Assembly (NCBI GenBank): GCA_046330935.1
Contig: JAXLRU010000012.1
Span: 1 to 64,000 of the forward strand
From: JAXLRU01 sp046330935
GTDB taxonomy: Bacteria; Actinomycetota; Actinomycetes; Actinomycetales; Kineosporiaceae
DNA: 64,000 nucleotides
Reading direction: 5' to 3'
Shown: piece by piece, positions 59,716 through 64,000 of the stretch
Position numbering within the stretch: position 1 is the stretch's first letter
Layout: each line of letters begins with the position of its first letter
Notes under the pieces: model-generated
The model's database searches: none
What the model saw: the letters and a program-made list of their open reading frames with translations, nothing else
Told to the model about the DNA's origin: nothing
Program-made: the position numbers and the translations under genes

Positions 59716-61221
59716 ATGCACGCCGCCCTGCACCTCGGGCCCGCCTTCGTCGTCGCGCCCGTCCGCCGCCGCACGTTCGGGTCCTTCGTCGAGCACATGG
59801 GCCGCTGCGTCTACACCGGGATCCACGAACCCGGTCACCCCACGGCAGACGCGCTCGGGTTCCGGAGGGACGTGCTCGACCTGGTGCGCGAGCTCGGCGT
59901 GACCGTGGTGCGCTACCCCGGCGGCAACTTCGTGTCGGGGTACAAGTGGGAGAACGGCGTCGGGCCGGTCGAGGAGCGGCCGCACCGCCTCGACCCCGCC
60001 TGGCGCACGATCGAGACCAACGAGGTCGGGCTCAACGAGTTCATGGCGTGGGCGCGGGCGGCCGGGATCGAGCCGATGATGGCGGTCAACCTGGGCACCC
60101 GGGGGCTGGCCGAGGCGCTGGAGCTGCTGGAGTACGCCAACCACCCGGGCGGCACCCACCTGTCCGACCTGCGCCGCGCGCACGGCGTCGAGCAGCCCCA
60201 CGGCATCCGCATGTGGTGTCTCGGCAACGAGATGGACGGTCCCTGGCAGCTGGGCCACAAGACGGCCGACGAGTACGGCCGGCTCGCCGCCGAGACCGCC
60301 CGGGGCATGCGGCAGCTCGAGCCCGACCTGGAGCTGGTGGCGTGCGGCAGTTCCGGCCGGCAGATGCCCACGTTCGGTGCGTGGGAGGCGACGGTGCTGG
60401 AGCACACCTACGACCTCGTCGACTCCATCTCCGCCCACGCCTACTACCAGCTCGACGGTGACGACCAGGCGAGCTTCCTCGCCTCCTCCGCCGACATGGA
60501 CAAGTTCATCGCGGAGGTCGTGGCCACCGCCGACGCCGTGGGCGCGCGCCTGAAGTCGTCGAAGAAGATCCAGGTCTCCTTCGACGAGTGGAACGTCTGG
60601 TACGTGCGCGAGCTGATGGCCGCGGGCGTGCGCGAGTGGTCGCCCGAACCCCCGCGGCTGTCGGAGGAGGCCTACACGGTGCTCGACGCGGTCGTCGTCG
60701 GTTCGATGCTGATCACGCTGCTGCGCAACAGCGACCGCGTCACCTCCGCCTGCCTCGCCCAGCTCGTCAACACGATCAGCGTCATCCGGTGCGAGCCGGG
60801 AGGTCCGGCCTGGCGGCAGGCGACCTTCCACCCGTTCGCCCTCACGGCGCGCCACGCCCGCGGTCAGGTGCTGCGCCCGCAGCTCGACGCGCCCGCGCTG
60901 GCGACGGCCGTGCACGGGGAGGTCCCCGTCCTCGACACGGCCGCGACGTGGGACGAGGAGTCGGGGCGGCTGGTCGTGTTCGTCGTCAACCGGCATCCGG
61001 CGGAGGACGTCGAGCTGTCGGTGGCGCTGGCGGCGTTCGGCGGCGGGCGGGTGGAGTCGGCCGTCCTGCTCGCCGACGACGACCGGTTCGCCTGCAACAC
61101 GCAGGAGGCCCCCGAGCGGGTCGTGCCGCGCGAGCACCCGGGCGTGAACGTCGTCGACGGCGTCCTGCGCGCCGTCCTCCCCCCGGCCTCGTGGAGCATG
61201 GTCGTCCTCGCCACCCGGTGA
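59716..61221 (+). CDS. alpha-L-arabinofuranosidase (GH51)
   Basis: 501 residues from ATG 59716. GH51 signatures: FGSFVEHMGRCVYTGIHEPG near 22-41, VVRYPGGNFVSGYKWENGVG near 68-87, acid/base Glu in MWCLGNEMDGPWQLGHK near 173, SISAHAYYQLDGDD near 238 and nucleophile Glu in VSFDEWNVWYV near 290. No signal peptide, so it acts inside the cell on imported arabino-oligosaccharides. No sugar transporter is adjacent. Convergent with the GlxA-type regulator (8 nt gap). Confidence 0.94.
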   Translation: MHAALHLGPAFVVAPVRRRTFGSFVEHMGRCVYTGIHEPGHPTADALGFRRDVLDLVRELGVTVVRYPGGNFVSGYKWENGVGPVEERPHRLDPAWRTIETNEVGLNEFMAWARAAGIEPMMAVNLGTRGLAEALELLEYANHPGGTHLSDLRRAHGVEQPHGIRMWCLGNEMDGPWQLGHKTADEYGRLAAETARGMRQLEPDLELVACGSSGRQMPTFGAWEATVLEHTYDLVDSISAHAYYQLDGDDQASFLASSADMDKFIAEVVATADAVGARLKSSKKIQVSFDEWNVWYVRELMAAGVREWSPEPPRLSEEAYTVLDAVVVGSMLITLLRNSDRVTSACLAQLVNTISVIRCEPGGPAWRQATFHPFALTARHARGQVLRPQLDAPALATAVHGEVPVLDTAATWDEESGRLVVFVVNRHPAEDVELSVALAAFGGGRVESAVLLADDDRFACNTQEAPERVVPREHPGVNVVDGVLRAVLPPASWSMVVLATR

Positions 61222-61229
61222 CGCCGCGG

Positions 61230-62210
61230 TCAGGCGGAGCGCCCCTGCCCGAAGGAGCGCCGGTAGCGCTGCGGTGAGGTCGAGCGGTGCCGCGAGAAGT
61301 GGTGCCGCAGCACCGTCGCCGAGCCGAAGCCGACCCGCCGGGAGATCTCCTCGACCGGTGCGTCGGTGGTCTCCAGCAGGCGCTCGGTGAGCTCCAGCCG
61401 CCGCGCGAGCACCCAGTGGTGCGGCGTGGTGCCCGTCTCCGCGCGGAACCGTCGGGCGAACGTGCGCGTGGACATGCCCGCCCGCGCGGCCAGGACGCCG
61501 ACGCTGAGGTCCTCGGCGAGGTGCTCCTGCGCCCACTCCAGCACCGGCCCGAGCCCCTGGGCGCTGCTGACCCGGACGGGGGTCTCGACGTACTGCGCCT
61601 GTCCGCCCTCGCGGTGCGGCGGCACGACCATCCGCCGGGCGATCGCCGTGGCCACCTGCGAGCCGTGCGCCTGCCGGACGAGGTGCAGGCACAGGTCGAT
61701 CGCCGACGCCGTCCCGGCGCTGGACAGGATCGGCCCGTCCTCGACGTAGAGGACGTCGTCGACGACGTGGGCGTTCGGGAACTCCGCCTGGAGCGCGGGG
61801 GCGTGCATCCAGTGCGTGGCCACGCGCCGCCCGTCGAGCAGGCCGGCGCGGCCCAGGATGAAGGCCGACGAACACATGCTGGCGACGGGGGTGCCCGCGG
61901 CCACGGCCGCGCGCAGGGCGGTCACCGTGTCGGGGTGGGGCACGTTGCCGTTGCCGGGCGTGGGGGCGACGACGACCAGGTCGGCGCCCTCCAGTGCGCC
62001 GAGGTCGTGGTCGGGCAGCACCGCGAAGCCGCCGCCCGACCGCAGCGGGCCCGGGCGGGGGGAGCAGACGCGGAAGTCGAAGCCGGGCAATCCCTGGGCG
62101 CTGCGGTCGATGCCGAACACCTCGCACGGCACGGCCGTCTCGAAGGCGGACATGCCGTCGTCGACGACGAGGGCGACGCGGCGCAGGGTGCGGATCTCGG
62201 CGGGAGCCAT
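61230..62210 (-). CDS. GlxA-type regulator (DJ-1/PfpI domain fused to AraC helix-turn-helix)
   Basis: 326 residues. The N-terminal PfpI-like domain (VALVVDDGMSAFETAVPCEV, PVASMCSSAFILGRAGLL with Cys near 112) is followed by an AraC DNA-binding domain: HLAEDLSVGVLAARAGMSTR near 231 and ETTDAPVEEISRRVGFGSAT near 279, then FSRHRSTSPQRYRRSF. Members often control genes for choline, betaine or other nitrogen compounds. Its start codon overlaps the first of three TTCCTGCC-type sites, suggesting autoregulation. Confidence 0.9.
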   Translation of the reverse strand: MAPAEIRTLRRVALVVDDGMSAFETAVPCEVFGIDRSAQGLPGFDFRVCSPRPGPLRSGGGFAVLPDHDLGALEGADLVVVAPTPGNGNVPHPDTVTALRAAVAAGTPVASMCSSAFILGRAGLLDGRRVATHWMHAPALQAEFPNAHVVDDVLYVEDGPILSSAGTASAIDLCLHLVRQAHGSQVATAIARRMVVPPHREGGQAQYVETPVRVSSAQGLGPVLEWAQEHLAEDLSVGVLAARAGMSTRTFARRFRAETGTTPHHWVLARRLELTERLLETTDAPVEEISRRVGFGSATVLRHHFSRHRSTSPQRYRRSFGQGRSA

Positions 62211-62283
62211 GGCAGGAATTTAGCGACAGGGGTCCTTCCTGCCAATGGTGGCCGGAAAGCTGCACCAGCAGGATTCCTGCCAT
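62210..62283. promoter_or_regulatory. operator cluster of the GlxA-type regulator
   Basis: Three copies of TTCCTGCCA-like sequence: TGGCAGGAA at 62210-62218 (inverted), TTCCTGCCA at 62236-62244 and ATTCCTGCCAT at 62273-62283. Copies 1 and 2 form a 9-bp perfect inverted repeat with a 17-nt spacer; copies 1 and 3 extend to 11 bp (ATGGCAGGAAT/ATTCCTGCCAT) and cover both divergent start codons. Confidence 0.65.
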
Positions 62284-62638
62284 GAGCCTTTCGACCGCTG
62301 CCCCCTTCGGCCGCCTCGCGCGGCTCGTCCGTGCCCTGCTCGACCCTTGGCCCGTCGGCGCGGGGGAGTCGTGGCAGGCCCAGGCCCACCGGCGCGACGC
62401 GCTGTGGTCGCGCGAGCCGGCCGTGCCGTCAGTCGTCCTCGCTGTCGTCGACCGAGGCCACGTAGTCGTCGATCAGGGCGACCACCTCGGGGTCGACGTG
62501 CCCGAACTCGGGGGCGATCCGGGGCTGCGGCCCCGCCTCCACCCGGCGCAGCGACGCGTGGACCTTCACCTCGCGCCCGCGCAGGGCGAACTCCAGCAGC
62601 ACGATCGACCCCTCGTCGAGCGGGCAGGGCTGGCGTGA
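62282..62638 (+). CDS. small ORF facing the GlxA operators (doubtful beyond its first 50 codons)
   Basis: 118 codons from ATG 62282. The first 50 residues (MSLSTAAPFGRLARLVRALL, DPWPVGAGESWQAQAHRRDA) look protein-like. The remainder runs antisense over the chemoreceptor 3' end and has shadow-frame composition. It may be the truncated start of a former regulator target. The ATG overlaps operator copy 3. No family recognised. Confidence 0.3.
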   Translation: MSLSTAAPFGRLARLVRALLDPWPVGAGESWQAQAHRRDALWSREPAVPSVVLAVVDRGHVVVDQGDHLGVDVPELGGDPGLRPRLHPAQRRVDLHLAPAQGELQQHDRPLVERAGLA

Positions 62639-64000
62639 GGCGGTCAGGACGCCGCCGCGACTGATGTTGACCAGGTCGACCTCCTGCGCGCCCACCCCGC
62701 GGGCGTCCGAGGGGTCGATCCGCGCCGTGCCCTTGAGCGGGACGCGCCGGAAGTGCCGGCGCTCCAACCGGTCGGTGAGGGCCGACATCTCGTTGATCCG
62801 CGCGACGGCGTGGTCGAGGGTGACGCCGAGCTGGTCCACGAGGTCGCGCTGATCCACCGCGACGCTGCGCAGCACGTTGGTCGCCGAGTCGACCTCGGCG
62901 ATCCCCTCCGCCATCGCCTGGATGGTGGCGATCGTGGCCTGGGCGTCGGCCTCGAGCGCCGACACGGTCCGGGCGACGTCGGCGGTCGCCTCGGCCGTCG
63001 TCGTCGCGAGGTTCTTCACCTCGTCGGCGACCACCGCGAAGCCGCGGCCGGTCTCCCCGGCCCGTGCCGCCTCGATCGTCGCGTTGAGCGCGAGGAGCTT
63101 GGTCTGGTCGGCTACCCCCGCGATGACCCGCGTCATGCCCGCCACCTGCTGGAGGCTGCCGCCGAGCGAGCCGAGGACGGCGCGCACCTCTTCGGCCCGC
63201 GCCACCACCGAGCGGGTGGCGGCGTCCGCCGTGGAGACGCGCTCGTCGATCGTCGAGGCCGCGCCCTGGAGGCCGTGCACGCGGCTGGAGACCTCGCTCA
63301 GCTGTCCGCCCACCGTCGTGGCCGTCTCGTCGATGACCGCCTGCGCGCGGCGGCGCAGCTGCGCCTGGGCGGTGGCCTGCTGCACGAAGGAGGCCTGCAC
63401 CTGCTCCTCGCGAGCCCGGTCGGTCTGCTCCAGCTCGTCGCGGGCAGCGTGCATCACGAGCCGGGCGCGCTCCACGGCGCGTCCGATGTCCCCGTACTCG
63501 TCGCGCCCCGACGGCAGCGGGCGCTCCTCCAGGTCCCCGTCGGCCAGCGCCTCGACCCCGCCGACCGCGAGGGCGACGTCGACGTTCGTGCGCCACAGCA
63601 CGGCGACGGCGAACCAGCCGGCCAGGGCGAGTCCCGCGCCGGACAGCAGCAGCGCCAGCAGTCTGTCGTGCTGGTACCCGGTGATGCGGTGATGCAGCAG
63701 GGAGTCCAGGGCGGCCGTACCCGAGGCCGTGGCGACCTCGGCGGCGGAGGCCACCTCGACGAGACGGTCCGTCGGCGCGGCGGCGGGGGTGTCCAGGGTG
63801 GAGGTGAGGTGCTCGGCGAGGCTCGCAGCGGCCTCGGCGACGCCGTCGAGGTCGGCGATGTCGGCGCCCTCCAGCACCGTCCCGGGCGCGCGCGACGCGG
63901 TCTCCCGGTCGGTCGACACCGAGCCGCCGGCACCCGAGACGACCCCGGCCAGCACCGCCTGCGCCGCGATCCTGCGTCCCTGGTCGCCGGAGACCTCCGG
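62429..64000 (-). CDS. methyl-accepting chemotaxis protein with C-terminal PilZ domain (5' end outside window)
   Basis: At least 523 codons are visible; the frame stays open to the window end (GDQGRRIAAQAVLAGV), so the N-terminal sensor start is missing. Order: remaining extracytoplasmic sensor, membrane helix LLALLLSGAGLALAGWFAVAV, HAMP, the signalling domain with hairpin tip VADQTKLLALNATIEAARAG followed by ETGRGFAVVADEVKNLA, and a C-terminal PilZ domain (RRHFRRVPLKGTARIDPSD, then VNISRGGVLT), which carries the RxxxR and N/DxSxxG c-di-GMP-binding motifs. It likely couples c-di-GMP to chemotaxis signalling. No che genes are visible here. Confidence 0.9.
   Translation of the reverse strand, partial: PEVSGDQGRRIAAQAVLAGVVSGAGGSVSTDRETASRAPGTVLEGADIADLDGVAEAAASLAEHLTSTLDTPAAAPTDRLVEVASAAEVATASGTAALDSLLHHRITGYQHDRLLALLLSGAGLALAGWFAVAVLWRTNVDVALAVGGVEALADGDLEERPLPSGRDEYGDIGRAVERARLVMHAARDELEQTDRAREEQVQASFVQQATAQAQLRRRAQAVIDETATTVGGQLSEVSSRVHGLQGAASTIDERVSTADAATRSVVARAEEVRAVLGSLGGSLQQVAGMTRVIAGVADQTKLLALNATIEAARAGETGRGFAVVADEVKNLATTTAEATADVARTVSALEADAQATIATIQAMAEGIAEVDSATNVLRSVAVDQRDLVDQLGVTLDHAVARINEMSALTDRLERRHFRRVPLKGTARIDPSDARGVGAQEVDLVNISRGGVLTASRQPCPLDEGSIVLLEFALRGREVKVHASLRRVEAGPQPRIAPEFGHVDPEVVALIDDYVASVDDSEDD

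Overview
The window is chromosomal DNA of a very GC-rich actinomycete. Coding DNA is strongly biased to G/C at third positions, GTG starts and GTGA/TGATG overlaps are common, several promoters look leaderless (TAnnnT 6-7 nt before the start codon), and the lineage markers fit: an F420-dependent oxidoreductase, DUF2510, DUF3618 and DUF2795 proteins, a NhaA-thioredoxin fusion, a SAM-IV riboswitch, and the pncB-clpS-DUF2017-rph-rdgB neighbourhood. I cannot fix genus or species.

Region 1 (1-7.5 kb) is an accessory defence island, visibly less GC-rich than the rest. It has a decayed, frameshifted 3' half of a DUF3427 helicase, then a tightly packed minus-strand operon: an EcoRI-type adenine methyltransferase, a D12-class adenine methyltransferase, an unrecognised 183-residue protein, a McrB-like AAA+ GTPase without N-terminal recognition domain, and a McrC-like nuclease. 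The layout recalls the BsuMI and LlaJI restriction-modification systems, but with two unrelated N6-adenine methyltransferases and a stand-alone candidate recognition subunit. It is the best candidate for a poorly described system. About 0.7 kb without a clear gene follows.

Region 2 (7.6-16.3 kb) is a peptide/opine-type ABC importer (fused double ATPase, two permeases, lipoprotein receptor) interleaved with a ureohydrolase, a cysteine hydrolase and a lactonase-like metallo-hydrolase, probably for uptake and breakdown of a guanidino or amide compound. Region 3 (16.4-30.7 kb) holds a hydrolase, PfpI, a minus-strand AI-2E transporter/acetyltransferase/GH114 operon, a Spherulin-4-like glycosidase, RecQ, a PLP decarboxylase, a GGDEF/EAL protein with a degenerate EAL domain, and an RDD membrane protein.

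Region 4 (30.7-43.5 kb) is mostly conserved: pncB, clpS, DUF2017, a Nudix-like gene, an MBL hydrolase, rph, rdgB, a membrane sulfite-oxidase-like enzyme, tRNA-Leu, bcp, a GroES-like protein, a P450, a LacI regulator and an F420-dependent oxidoreductase. Region 5 (43.5-64 kb) holds a degenerate secreted GH6 protein, a PHP phosphoesterase, a SAM-IV-controlled class-V aminotransferase, a MarR regulator, a duplicated palindromic element, tRNA-Lys, ppdK, NhaA-DsbA, tRNA-His, orn, PrsW, a GH51 arabinofuranosidase, a GlxA-type regulator with an operator cluster, and a chemoreceptor-PilZ fusion cut by the window end.

Four genes (alpha/beta hydrolase, GH114, decarboxylase, DUF2017) are each broken by what looks like a single missing base, three of them in short G/C runs. 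This points to indels in the assembly rather than four independent pseudogenes. The helicase remnant is different: it lacks its 5' half and an estimated 11 bp, so it looks truly decayed.
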